DNA of 35,335 nt from OAS926 sp035503715 (lineage in GTDB: Bacteria > Pseudomonadota > Alphaproteobacteria > Rhizobiales > Rhizobiaceae), in the NCBI GenBank assembly GCA_035503715.1, contig DATJTE010000200.1, forward strand, positions 1 to 35,335, read 5' to 3'. Within the stretch, counting starts at the first letter, position 1. Each line of letters opens with the position of its first letter. The position numbers were made by a program, and so were the translations under genes. A model generated the notes under the pieces. The model saw only the letters and a list, made by a program, of their open reading frames with translations. It ran no database searches and was not told the origin of the DNA. Shown here one piece after another: positions 1-7,461 of this stretch.

Positions 1-5
1 CATGG

Positions 6-389
6 TCACTCCGGCTTATGGCAGACCGCTTCGACATTGTTGCCGTCGGGGTCGAGCACGAATGCGCCGTAATAGTTCTCGTGATAATGCGGCCGCATGC
101 CGGGCGGACCGTTGTCGCGCCCGCCGGCTGCTATCGCGGCCTTGTGGAAGGCATCGACCTCGGCGCGGTTGCTGGCGGTGAAGGCATAGTGGCGGCCGGG
201 GCCGGTCTCGCCGCCTTCATGCAGCCAGAAATCCGGCTTCACGCGGCCGTATCCGCCGACATTGGCGCCGCCGGTGTGCTCCTTCGGCACGACCATCAAC
301 AGTTTCGCGCCAAGTGCTGCCATCGCCGCGTCGTAGAAGCGCTTCGACGCCTCCCAGTTGGAGACGTTCAGGCCGGTATGGTCGATCAC
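6..389 (-). CDS. VOC (glyoxalase/bleomycin-resistance fold) family protein
   Basis: A 127-residue protein of the vicinal-oxygen-chelate superfamily. It opens with the typical first strand containing a candidate metal-binding His (IDHTGLNV), has a second His in RHYAFTA near the middle, and ends with the DPDGNNVEAV signature that carries the usual C-terminal Glu. The length is normal for a one-domain VOC protein. The substrate cannot be told from sequence; members include lyases, dioxygenases and resistance proteins. I chose the GTG start because it overlaps the cysS stop (GTGA), so the gene is probably read from the cysS message by coupling. A longer open frame up to position 500 only runs into cysS in another frame. 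Fold assignment is firm, function unknown. Confidence 0.88.
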   Translation of the reverse strand: MIDHTGLNVSNWEASKRFYDAAMAALGAKLLMVVPKEHTGGANVGGYGRVKPDFWLHEGGETGPGRHYAFTASNRAEVDAFHKAAIAAGGRDNGPPGMRPHYHENYYGAFVLDPDGNNVEAVCHKPE

Positions 390-2137
390 CGCTTCACCTC
401 CCAGGTCGTCACGCGTTCGCCCGTTGCCGGGTCCTTGCCGTCCTTCAGCTGGATGCCCTGCGCCAGAAGCTCGTCGCGGATGCGGTCGGCGGCCGTCCAA
501 TTCTTCTCGCGAATAAACTTGGATCGCTGCGCAACGAGCTGAGCTATTTGTCGGTCCACCTTAGACTCAGCGAAGGGAAATTTGCGCTCTCTAAGCTCCG
601 CAGCTTGCTTCTCCCAATCGACAAACGCCGGCTGGAACTCATCTCGAATGCTGGAGACGAGAGACACTAGATCAAGAATTTCAGCTTCAGGCTTAAGACG
701 ACCACTTGGGAAATGGGCCGCCCGCTTTGCTGACTGAATGATAGCTGCGAATTCATTGTGACTAAGTGTCGCCAAACCGCGTACTGCAGTGCGCAGGCGA
801 TCCGACACCAGTCCTACCTTTGTGCGTCCGGTCTTGAAGCCAAGGAACTCGAGGGCTTTGAAGATGGTGTACTGAAAATCGGTACCAACACTATCGACGG
901 CTTGTTCAAGTACGGTCAATGCCATCGGGGTGTTAAGGTCATCGCGAAGCTGCGCATGGAAGTCACCCCACAACTTGGAGTTAAGCGTGCGATTGATACG
1001 TTGGCCTGCAACGTCTTTTAGCTTTGCTAGAACATTGGCTGCGTGAATTAAACGCGCCAGACTGAAATCGATCGGCTCGCGATAGTGCGTCATGAGCATC
1101 GCCAGCCGCAAAACCTCGCCCGGCCATTTCCGTCCGCCAAAGGTCTCCGTCTCCAGCAGCTCCGCGATCGAGTAGAAATTCCCCAGGCTCTTGGACATCT
1201 TCTGCCCCTCGACCTGCAGGAAACCGTTGTGCATCCAGTAGCGCGCCATCACCTGGGTGCCATGCGCGCAGCGCGACTGCGCGATCTCGTTCTCATGGTG
1301 CGGGAAGATCAGGTCGAGCCCGCCGCCGTGGATGTCGAACTGGTGCGGATGCGCCAGCGCCTCGGGCGACAGCTGATCCTTCACAGCATCCCACAGCAGC
1401 GCGTCGCTCATCGCCGAGCACTCGATGTGCCAGCCGGGACGCCCCCTCCCCCACGGACTGTCCCAGCCGGGCTCTTCCGGTGACGACAGCTTCCACAGCA
1501 CGAAGTCGCCGGGGTTTTTCTTGTGTGCCTCGACCTCGACGCGCGCGCCGGCCTGCTGCTCGTCGAGATTGCGTTTCGACAGCTGGCCGTAGTCCGGCAT
1601 GGATGCGGTATCGAACAGCACTTCGCCAGCCGCTTCATAGGCATGGCCGCGTTTGATCAGGCTTTGAATCAGGCCGATCATATCGGTCGTGCCGTCGGGT
1701 CTCGCCTGCACGAACTCCGTCGCGCGCGGCTCGAAGGTGGGCGGCAAGCAGCCGAGCGCCGCCACATCCTTGTGATACTGGTTGGCGGTCTTTTCGGTGA
1801 CCTTGCGGATCGCCTCGTTCAGCGAAAGGCGTCCCGCCTCGATCTCCGCGCCGAAGTCGCGGAGCGCCCGCGCGTTGATCTTGTCGTCCACGTCGGTAAT
1901 GTTGCGGACATAGGTGACGTGATCCTCGCCGTAGAGGTGGCGCAGCAGCCGGAACAGCACGTCGAAGACGATCGCCGGTCGCGCATTGCCGATATGGGCG
2001 AAGTCGTAGACCGTCGGCCCGCAGACATACATGCGCACGTTCTTGGGATCCAACGCGACGAAATCCTCCTTCGTCCGCGTCAGCGTGTTGTAGAGCCGCA
2101 GTCCCCTTCCGAGATCAGACTGGCCGGGATCAAACAT
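386..2137 (-). CDS. cysS: Cysteinyl-tRNA synthetase with an enlarged, low-GC C-terminal part
   Basis: Class I aminoacyl-tRNA synthetase that charges tRNA-Cys in the cytoplasm. With the ATG at 2137 (preceded by GGGGAAG) it has 583 residues. Visible motifs: zinc ligand Cys39 in MYVCGPTVYD, HIGH-type HIGN at 48-51, zinc-site Cys240 (GWHIECS) and the FPHHENE block at about 278-284, and KMSKS at 313-317. The end, residues about 541-583, matches the family (NWTAADRIRDELLAQG, KDGKDPATGE). Bacterial CysRS is usually about 460 residues, so this one is about 100 longer. The extra length lies between about 440 and 530. The DNA coding for residues about 350-540 is clearly poorer in GC than its surroundings. 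The frame stays open, so I read it as functional. An ATG at 2149 and a TTG at 2167 are other possible starts. Confidence 0.95.
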   Translation of the reverse strand: MFDPGQSDLGRGLRLYNTLTRTKEDFVALDPKNVRMYVCGPTVYDFAHIGNARPAIVFDVLFRLLRHLYGEDHVTYVRNITDVDDKINARALRDFGAEIEAGRLSLNEAIRKVTEKTANQYHKDVAALGCLPPTFEPRATEFVQARPDGTTDMIGLIQSLIKRGHAYEAAGEVLFDTASMPDYGQLSKRNLDEQQAGARVEVEAHKKNPGDFVLWKLSSPEEPGWDSPWGRGRPGWHIECSAMSDALLWDAVKDQLSPEALAHPHQFDIHGGGLDLIFPHHENEIAQSRCAHGTQVMARYWMHNGFLQVEGQKMSKSLGNFYSIAELLETETFGGRKWPGEVLRLAMLMTHYREPIDFSLARLIHAANVLAKLKDVAGQRINRTLNSKLWGDFHAQLRDDLNTPMALTVLEQAVDSVGTDFQYTIFKALEFLGFKTGRTKVGLVSDRLRTAVRGLATLSHNEFAAIIQSAKRAAHFPSGRLKPEAEILDLVSLVSSIRDEFQPAFVDWEKQAAELRERKFPFAESKVDRQIAQLVAQRSKFIREKNWTAADRIRDELLAQGIQLKDGKDPATGERVTTWEVKR

Positions 2138-2609
2138 GCACTTCCCCATTCTCTCGTTCGGGCGCAAAACCGCACCCGGGCCTGCTGGCCTGGGCGTTTC
2201 TTTCTATCTGTCGAGAGAAGGCGAAAACGTCCGGACCAGCGCGTGCGCTAGCCGATAATGCAGATGCCGATAATCGCGATCGACGTTTTCATGGTCGGCT
2301 TTATCGCTTTTCGCCCCGGCCGCCGTCAAGCCCGCCGGTTGGGCGAACCGAATGCATCCGGCCGGCAACGCGGCGCCGGCGCGGCGACATCGGATCGTTA
2401 CCCGGCGTCGTTATCCAGCGCAAAGTGGCCGGACTGTCCGGCGATCTGCAAGCCTCGGACATGCATAAGGTTTTATTAAACATGTCTGGACGCGCGATCG
2501 GGAACTTGCCGGCTAAACGGTCTGTCGTCACGATTTGGTCGAATTCAAACACCACATGACGGCATACGACGTATGAGACGTCAGGCAACAAAGACTTAGG
2601 GAAGAGAAA
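2138..2609. other. Intergenic stretch, no gene recognised
   Basis: A 472-base gap between cysS and the small gene at 2610. The only open frame (2258-2479, plus) has no ribosome-binding site and a low-complexity Arg-rich product, so I do not call it. An AT-rich patch near 2470-2482 is flanked by GACATG and CATGTC. The region presumably holds the promoters of the two flanking divergent genes, but I could not place a convincing -35/-10 pair. Confidence 0.6.
2563..2575. promoter_or_regulatory. Short perfect inverted repeat upstream of the 48-residue gene
   Basis: CATACG-A-CGTATG is a perfect 6-base inverted repeat with a one-base centre, 34 bases before the small gene's ATG. Its size suits a protein-binding site. 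No regulator is identified, and a repeat this short may be chance. Confidence 0.25.
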
Positions 2610-2756
2610 ATGTCCAAGACCAAGAGCGAAGCGGACCGGGTGCGAACGCAACCTCTCGCTCAGCAGTATCGGGCGATCGGCCCGGCCGCCATCGTGGCCG
2701 CCCTGCTCGCCGTGAAGAAGCGCAAGCCGCAGCAGATCGCGCCGAAAGCCGCCTGA
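2610..2756 (+). CDS. 48-residue small protein with a hydrophobic core and basic tail
   Basis: A small gene with an ATG preceded by TTAGGGAAGAG, a good Shine-Dalgarno at proper distance, and followed by a hairpin terminator candidate. The product starts hydrophilic (MSKTKSEADRVRTQP), has a short apolar stretch at about 22-34 (AIGPAAIVAALLA), and ends in a Lys/Arg-rich tail (VKKRKPQQIAPKAA). The apolar segment is short for a transmembrane helix, and the charged ends would also suit an amphipathic or membrane-surface peptide. I do not recognise a named family, though it resembles short unnamed proteins of rhizobia. The call rests on the ribosome-binding site, the terminator and sensible composition. 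Confidence 0.6.
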   Translation: MSKTKSEADRVRTQPLAQQYRAIGPAAIVAALLAVKKRKPQQIAPKAA

Positions 2757-2813
2757 AAAGGCGTGCCGCCGGGCGACCGGCAAGAGTGATCAGAAAGTTT
2801 GGCCGTGTTGAAC

Positions 2814-2843
2814 GCCGCCCGAACCGGGCGGCGACGTCGTTTT
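2814..2843 (+). terminator. Probable rho-independent terminator after the 48-residue gene
   Basis: GCCGCCCG and CGGGCGGC form a perfect 8-base-pair stem around a three-base AAC loop, followed seven bases later by TTTT. The T-run is short and displaced, so termination may be weak. Confidence 0.5.
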
Positions 2844-2862
2844 GGCGCCTACCATTGCGTTT

Positions 2863-3005
2863 GGGTGTGCTGAGATTCAGGTCAGGCCGCGCCGAAAATG
2901 GTGGCTTACGAGAACCGGAGCGGAGCGTACATTCAGGTACGTGAGCACCGGAAGCACAGGAAGCCGCCATTTGCAGGCCGGCATCACCTGAATCTCAACA
3001 CACCC
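2863..3005. repeat. 143-bp imperfect palindromic repeat element
   Basis: The two ends are inverted copies: GGGTGTGCTGAGATTCAGGT on the left and the complement of GGGTGTGTTGAGATTCAGGT on the right. Pairing continues inward with mismatches (AAATGG-GGCTT blocks in each arm, CCGG-GC blocks) to a centre at about 2927-2943 with CGTAC and GTACG arms. The whole element can fold into one long hairpin. It carries no coding frame that I trust. This looks like a dispersed rhizobial intergenic palindrome similar in kind to RIME-type elements; family membership is from memory. Its right edge meets the last base of the SRAP stop codon. Confidence 0.75.
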
Positions 3006-3766
3006 TAGAACAGGCTGAGCTGTCCGGGATCCTGCTTTGGCTTGGCCGGCTTTGGCTCCGGCTCGCGCTCGCTCGGGACAACCTCATTCTGGATATCCGG
3101 TCCCATATTGGCGACCTTGTTCACTTTGTCCGACACCGGAATGAACTCGAAGAAATCCGGATCGGCAGGCCGCATCAGGTCGACGACGTCGCGCGGTTCC
3201 TGCGTGCGGCAGTCGAGCCAGCGTGAAAAATCCTCCGGCTGAATGACGATCGGCATCCGGTCGTGAATGTGCCGGATCGTCTCGTTTGCCGAGGTCGTCA
3301 GGATCGCGCCGGTGTCGATCTCAGCGCCGCCGGGCTCCGCATAGGTCTCCATCAATCCGGCGAACGCGACCACCCCGCGATGTCTCGGGCGCACCCAATA
3401 GGCCTGGCCTGTCCGCCCGTTTTCCCGCCGCCACTCGTAAAAACCGCTGGCTGGGATCAGCCCGCGCCGGTGCCGCATCGCCGCCTTGAAAGCCGGCTTC
3501 TCGATCGCGGTTTCGGAGCGGGCGTTGATCAGCAGCGACATCCCCTTCGGGTCTTTCACCCAGGCGGGGATCAATCCCCAGCGCACCAGCATCGAACGTT
3601 TGTCAGGCAGATTCGAGCCCGGCTCGCGCGGGTGGCCGGCCAGAACCATCAGGACCGGGTCGGTCGGCGCTATGTTGTAGCGCGCCGGAAAGTCTTCGTG
3701 GTCGAAGACGCCCATCAGCATCTCGACGTCTTTGGTTTTATGGGTGAGCGCAAACCGTCCGCACAT
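3005..3766 (-). CDS. SRAP domain protein (YedK/HMCES-like abasic-site crosslinker)
   Basis: A 253-residue SOS-response-associated peptidase family protein. This family forms a covalent bond through Cys2 with abasic sites in single-stranded DNA and so shields them. All key residues are present: Cys2 (MCGRF), Asn81 in INARSET, Glu111 in FYEW, and His168 in HDRMP. After the domain comes a charged Pro/Lys-rich tail ending exactly in QLSLF (249-253), which matches the bacterial sliding-clamp-binding motif QL[SD]LF. The family is normally about 220-230 residues, so the tail is an addition. Start ATG at 3766 is fixed because Cys2 must follow the initiator Met. The TAG stop lies on the edge of the palindromic repeat. 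The domain assignment is secure; the clamp contact is inferred. Confidence 0.95.
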   Translation of the reverse strand: MCGRFALTHKTKDVEMLMGVFDHEDFPARYNIAPTDPVLMVLAGHPREPGSNLPDKRSMLVRWGLIPAWVKDPKGMSLLINARSETAIEKPAFKAAMRHRRGLIPASGFYEWRRENGRTGQAYWVRPRHRGVVAFAGLMETYAEPGGAEIDTGAILTTSANETIRHIHDRMPIVIQPEDFSRWLDCRTQEPRDVVDLMRPADPDFFEFIPVSDKVNKVANMGPDIQNEVVPSEREPEPKPAKPKQDPGQLSLF

Positions 3767-3850
3767 GAATGAGAGCTAGGCGGCGTACTCGCCGATTGCA
3801 AACACTGACACCGGGGCGCTATGCGCTAGGCTGTGGAAACTCCCGACGAC

Positions 3851-4270
3851 ATGATCGACAACGCCGTGGACGCGATCCCGTCCGTCTCGGTCGCCGTGCT
3901 CGATGGCGACCGGGTGTTGCTCGTGCTTCGCGGACGCGAGCCGTCGCGAGGCCTATACGCCTTTCCCGGCGGCCGTGTCGAACCGGGCGAAACCGATGAG
4001 GAAGCCGCTGCCCGCGAGGTTTTCGAGGAAACCGGCCTCACCGTCTCCAACCTCACCGAATATCAGACAGTGTTCATCTCCGGCATGCGCGACGGCGTTT
4101 CGGTGCGGTACCGGCTTCGGGTTTTCGAGACGCAGACCCACGCCGGCACGCCGGTTGCCGGTGACGACGCCGAAGCCTTCGGCTGGTTCGGCCTCGCCGA
4201 TCTCGATCGACTGCCGATGGCGCGCTCCATGGCCGAGGCGACACGCGAAATCCTGACCCGCCGCTATTAA
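3851..4270 (+). CDS. Nudix hydrolase
   Basis: About 139 residues with a full Nudix box, GGRVEPGETDEEAAAREVFE followed by ETGL, which supplies the Mg-binding Glu residues (REVFEE). The family cleaves nucleoside diphosphates linked to another group; the residues outside the box do not tell me whether this one acts on an oxidised nucleotide, ADP-ribose or NADH. It is divergent from the SRAP gene, 84 bases apart, so the pairing with a DNA-repair gene hints at nucleotide sanitation, but that is a guess. The ATG at 3851 is used; an in-frame GTG at 3833 would add six residues, and neither has a good ribosome-binding site. Confidence 0.9.
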   Translation: MIDNAVDAIPSVSVAVLDGDRVLLVLRGREPSRGLYAFPGGRVEPGETDEEAAAREVFEETGLTVSNLTEYQTVFISGMRDGVSVRYRLRVFETQTHAGTPVAGDDAEAFGWFGLADLDRLPMARSMAEATREILTRRY

Positions 4271-4335
4271 CCAGTGCCGTGAAGGCGGCGCGATGCTGCC
4301 TTGCAGCAGTCAAAATCATTCGTCACAAGGACTTG

Positions 4336-4710
4336 ATGGGCAAACGGGTAATCCTCGCCGGTCTTCTGGCCACCGTTGCGCTGGGCCTCGCGGTCCCGGC
4401 GCGTGCGGTCGAGGCGCCGTTCGAGCCGCAGCTTCTGAGGCTCGCCGAGGTACTCGGCTCGCTCCACTATTTGCGCAATCTCTGCGGCGAGGAAGGCAAT
4501 CGCTGGCGCTCCGAGATGGAAAAGCTGCTGACGACCGAGAACCCAGACCCGAACCGGCGGGCGCGCTTCGTGGCCAGCTTCAACCGCGGCTACCGCTCCT
4601 TCGACGGCGTCTATGTGAACTGCACCGCCTCAGCGACCGCCGCGATAGGCCGTTACATGAAGGAAGGCGAGGCCCTGACACGCGATATCGCCGCCCGCTA
4701 CGGCAATTAA
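4336..4710 (+). CDS. TIGR02301-family secreted protein
   Basis: A 124-residue protein with a clear Sec signal peptide: basic MGKR, an apolar core (VILAGLLATVALGLAV) and an AxA-type cut after PARA at about residue 22. The mature part begins EAPFEPQLLRLAEVLGSLHYLRNLCG, a signature I associate with the TIGR02301 family of alphaproteobacterial periplasmic proteins of unknown role. Two Cys residues (in NLCGEE and VNCTAS) may form a disulfide. The ATG at 4336 has AAGGA upstream; the frame opens earlier at 4279 but that part has no signal and no ribosome-binding site. No function is known to me. Confidence 0.85.
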   Translation: MGKRVILAGLLATVALGLAVPARAVEAPFEPQLLRLAEVLGSLHYLRNLCGEEGNRWRSEMEKLLTTENPDPNRRARFVASFNRGYRSFDGVYVNCTASATAAIGRYMKEGEALTRDIAARYGN

Positions 4711-4846
4711 CATGCCGTTAACTTTTTCGGCCAAGCGCGACTTACAGCCCTGTTTTCCCGTGCTACAACGTTTAACGGGACATTAAAGGGACGCATCGAG
4801 TTTGAGCCAAATTTGAACGGTTCAGGCTGGCTAAGGGTGAACTGGC

Positions 4847-5104
4847 ATGGAACGGACCCACTCCGAGATCGACGCGCTGGTGCGTGAGGAAAAGCGGCTC
4901 ACCGCGGTCGAAAGCCATCACGAAGCCTGGGCGGACGGTCTGTCGGCCGGCATCGAGCCCGATATCATCGCGGAAGCCGCTCTCGAGACCGCCTTCGTTG
5001 AAATTCTGCGTACCGCTGGGGAAACCGCCGCGCTGGCGCTGCTCGACCAGATACGAGATCGCGTGATTGCAGGCGAATTCGGCCCGGATCCGATCCGCCA
5101 CTGA
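4847..5104 (+). CDS. Hypothetical 85-residue acidic protein
   Basis: A small soluble protein, mostly predicted helix, starting MERTHSEIDALVREEKRL and ending in a Pro-Arg-His tail. It has an ATG with AAGGGTGA upstream, codon use like its neighbours and no membrane segment. I do not recognise the family. The middle (EAALETAFVEILRTAGETAALALLDQI) reads like a helical bundle. The gap before it (4711-4846) is AT-richer than the flanks and probably carries its promoter. Confidence 0.7.
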   Translation: MERTHSEIDALVREEKRLTAVESHHEAWADGLSAGIEPDIIAEAALETAFVEILRTAGETAALALLDQIRDRVIAGEFGPDPIRH

Positions 5105-5188
5105 TCTCATAAGTCTTCGCTGCGTTGCATCATTATCACGCTTTTGCGTGTAAGATCGCTGCTGTTCGGGTAGTCCGCGCCGGGGTGA

Positions 5189-6070
5189 ATGGTGACGCGA
5201 GTTCCAGAAAACGTTGTGAGTTTTGAGCCGCGCCGGGCGACCGGACTGGCCGCGGCGCTGCTTTTGGCGTTCGGCATCGCGGTCTCCCCTGCGTTCGCGC
5301 TGAGCGAAATCAAGCCCGGCGATCCGCAGGCGCCTGCAGCGGAAACCAGCGAGGATGCGCCTCCCGAGACGACCGCCCCCGCAGAAGGCGGCGTGCCCGC
5401 GCCGGAGACCATCGAAAAGACCCCGCTGCCCGAGGCGACACCGACCGCGCCGGCTGAGACAACGCCGGCCGCACCCGGAGCCGAAACGCCCGCCGCGCCG
5501 GCTCCAGAGGGACCCGCACCCGAAGAGGAAGCCGCTCCCGAAGAAGGCGAGCCTGCCGAAGATGGCGCAGGTCAAAGCACCCGCCCGGACCCGGATGCGC
5601 CCGTGCCACCGATCAATTACGACATCGAGAGCCTGCCTGTGCCGGTGAAGAGCATGCGCCGGCTGATTCTTGAAGCAACCAAGACAGGCGACATCGAAAA
5701 TCTCCGCCCGCTGATCGGCGTCGGCAACGACATTACCCAGCTTTCTCTTGGCGGCATCGAGGGCGACCCGGTCGATTTCCTGAAGGAACTGTCCGGCGAC
5801 GATCAGGGCCAGGAGATTCTGGCGATCCTCGAGGAGGTCCTCTCCGCGGGCTTCGTGCATCTCGACGCCGGAAAGCCGGAAGAACTGTACGTCTGGCCGT
5901 ATTTCTTTGCCGTTCCGCTGGAAAACCTGACACCGCCGCAGCGCGTCGAACTCTTCAAGATCGTGACCGCGGGCGACTACGAAGACATGAAGTCCTACGG
6001 CGCCTACATTTTCTATCGCGTCGGCATCTCGCCGGAAGGGCGCTGGATCTTCTTCGTCGCGGGCGACTAG
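5189..6070 (+). CDS. Secreted or anchored protein with a Pro/Ala/Glu-rich spacer
   Basis: A 293-residue protein of three parts. Residues about 17-38 are an apolar signal sequence ending SPAFA, so it is exported. Residues about 45-135 are a low-complexity spacer made almost wholly of Ala, Pro, Glu and Thr, likely an extended acidic linker. Residues about 140-293 form a compact globular domain (YDIESLPVPVKSMRRLILEA at its start, then WPYFFAVPLENLTPPQ and a C-terminal GRWIFFVAGD). I do not know this domain; it looks like a conserved rhizobial periplasmic protein. The ATG sits very close to GGGGTGA; a GTG one codon later is an alternative. Its TAG stop shares the palindromic CTAG with the stop of the converging gene. 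Confidence 0.8.
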   Translation: MVTRVPENVVSFEPRRATGLAAALLLAFGIAVSPAFALSEIKPGDPQAPAAETSEDAPPETTAPAEGGVPAPETIEKTPLPEATPTAPAETTPAAPGAETPAAPAPEGPAPEEEAAPEEGEPAEDGAGQSTRPDPDAPVPPINYDIESLPVPVKSMRRLILEATKTGDIENLRPLIGVGNDITQLSLGGIEGDPVDFLKELSGDDQGQEILAILEEVLSAGFVHLDAGKPEELYVWPYFFAVPLENLTPPQRVELFKIVTAGDYEDMKSYGAYIFYRVGISPEGRWIFFVAGD

Positions 6071-7395
6071 ATCACCGCTTCCTGGAACTCGACCGGCTGC
6101 CCCAGTCCCGGCCCGACAATCTCGCCGTCCCACATGACGCGATTGCCTCGGATGATCGTGCCGACGGGCCAGCCGGTGACTTGCTTGCCGTCATACGGCG
6201 TCCAACCGGCCTTCGAGCCCTGCTGCGCATTAGTGATCGTCTCGCGCCGCTTCAGATCGACAATGGTGAAGTCCGCATCGTAACCGGCAGCGATCCTGCC
6301 CTTGCGCGCGATGCCAAAAATGCGCTGCGGGCCGTGACTGGCGAGGTCGACGAAGCGCTCGATCGTCAGCCGTCCGGCATTCACGTGATCCAGCATGATC
6401 GGCACCAGCGTCTGCACGCCCGTCATGCCTGAGGGCGACGCCGGATAGGGCTTTGCCTTCTCCTCCAGCGTATGTGGTGCGTGGTCGGAACCGAGAACGT
6501 CGACGATGCCCTGCGAGATACCCTTCCAGACGCCGTCGCGATGCCGCGCCGCGCGCACGGGAGGGTTCATCTGGATCAGCGTGCCCAGCCGCGCATAGTC
6601 GTCAGCCGCTAGGGTCAGATGATGCGGCGTCGCCTCGCACGTTGCGACGTCCTTGTGCTGCTCGAGGAAGTCGATTTCCTCAGCCGTGGTGATGTGGAGG
6701 ACATGAATACGCGCCCTCGCCCGCCGCGCCACCGACACCAGCCGCTCCGTGCAGCGAAGCGCGGTGATCTCATCGCGCCAGACCGGATGCGAGGATGCAT
6801 CGCCCTCGACGCGTTCGCCAAGACGTTCGCGCAGGCGGAACTCGTCTTCCGAATGAAAAGCCGCACGCCGACGAGTATTCTTCAGGATCGCAAAAACGCC
6901 GTCATCATCCTCGACCAGCAGGTCGCCGGTCGAAGAGCCCATGAACACCTTGATGCCGGCAGCACCAGGCAGGCGCTCCAGTTCGCCGACGTCTTTAGCG
7001 TTCTCGCGCGTTCCGCCAACCCAGAAGGCGAAGTCCGAGTGCATCCTGTTTGTGCCGCGTCGCACCTTGTCCGCTAGCGTCTCGGTGCTGGTGGTCAGCG
7101 GCTTGGTGTTCGGCATCTCGAAGACGGCCGTGACGCCGCCCAGCACCGCCGCGCGCGACCCGCTTTCCAGGTCTTCCTTGTGCTCCAGGCCCGGCTCGCG
7201 GAAATGCACCTGGCTGTCGATCACGCCGGGCAGTACGTGCAGGCCCTTGCAGTCTATGGTCTTGCCCGCATCGGCGCCGGACAGGCTGCCGATCGCGGCG
7301 ATGCGCCCGTCTTTGACGCCGACATCCCTCACGCCCCGTCCGTCATGATTGACGACCGTGCCGCCTTTCAGGATCAGGTCGTATGTGGCAGGCAT
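6067..7395 (-). CDS. pyrC: Dihydroorotase-family amidohydrolase (first zinc His replaced by Gln)
   Basis: A 442-residue type-I-like dihydroorotase; the family closes carbamoyl-aspartate to dihydroorotate in pyrimidine synthesis. The fold is complete, from the beta-sandwich start (YDLILKGGTVV) to the return strands (GYDADFTIVDL). Compared with human CAD: His64, Lys149 (AGIKVFMGSS, the carboxylated Lys), His181 (AFHSEDE), His234 (HVLHITT) and Asp304 (LGSDHAPH) are present. The first His of the HxH pair is Gln62 (DSQVHFREPG). Substrate-binding Arg66 and the EMPNT block are kept. So it is either a dihydroorotase with a changed metal site or a paralogue with another cyclic-amide substrate. The ATG at 7395 has AAGGGAA upstream. 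Confidence 0.88.
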   Translation of the reverse strand: MPATYDLILKGGTVVNHDGRGVRDVGVKDGRIAAIGSLSGADAGKTIDCKGLHVLPGVIDSQVHFREPGLEHKEDLESGSRAAVLGGVTAVFEMPNTKPLTTSTETLADKVRRGTNRMHSDFAFWVGGTRENAKDVGELERLPGAAGIKVFMGSSTGDLLVEDDDGVFAILKNTRRRAAFHSEDEFRLRERLGERVEGDASSHPVWRDEITALRCTERLVSVARRARARIHVLHITTAEEIDFLEQHKDVATCEATPHHLTLAADDYARLGTLIQMNPPVRAARHRDGVWKGISQGIVDVLGSDHAPHTLEEKAKPYPASPSGMTGVQTLVPIMLDHVNAGRLTIERFVDLASHGPQRIFGIARKGRIAAGYDADFTIVDLKRRETITNAQQGSKAGWTPYDGKQVTGWPVGTIIRGNRVMWDGEIVGPGLGQPVEFQEAVI

Positions 7396-7461
7396 GGCGT
7401 TCCCTTGTCGATCAGGTCGAGGCGGCTTACGTAATGACCTCCCGATTTGCAAGGCAAGCGC

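Noticed and set aside
2258..2479. 73-residue plus-strand frame beside cysS
   Set aside because: No ribosome-binding site, Arg-rich low-complexity product and no sign of a real fold.
2501..2529. GGAAC at 2501 as a general-stress promoter for the 48-residue gene
   Set aside because: No TT follows at the 18-base spacing that the motif needs.
4772..6133. 453-residue minus-strand frame
   Set aside because: It lies opposite the 85- and 293-residue genes, has Arg/Gly-rich low-complexity content and mirrors their codons.
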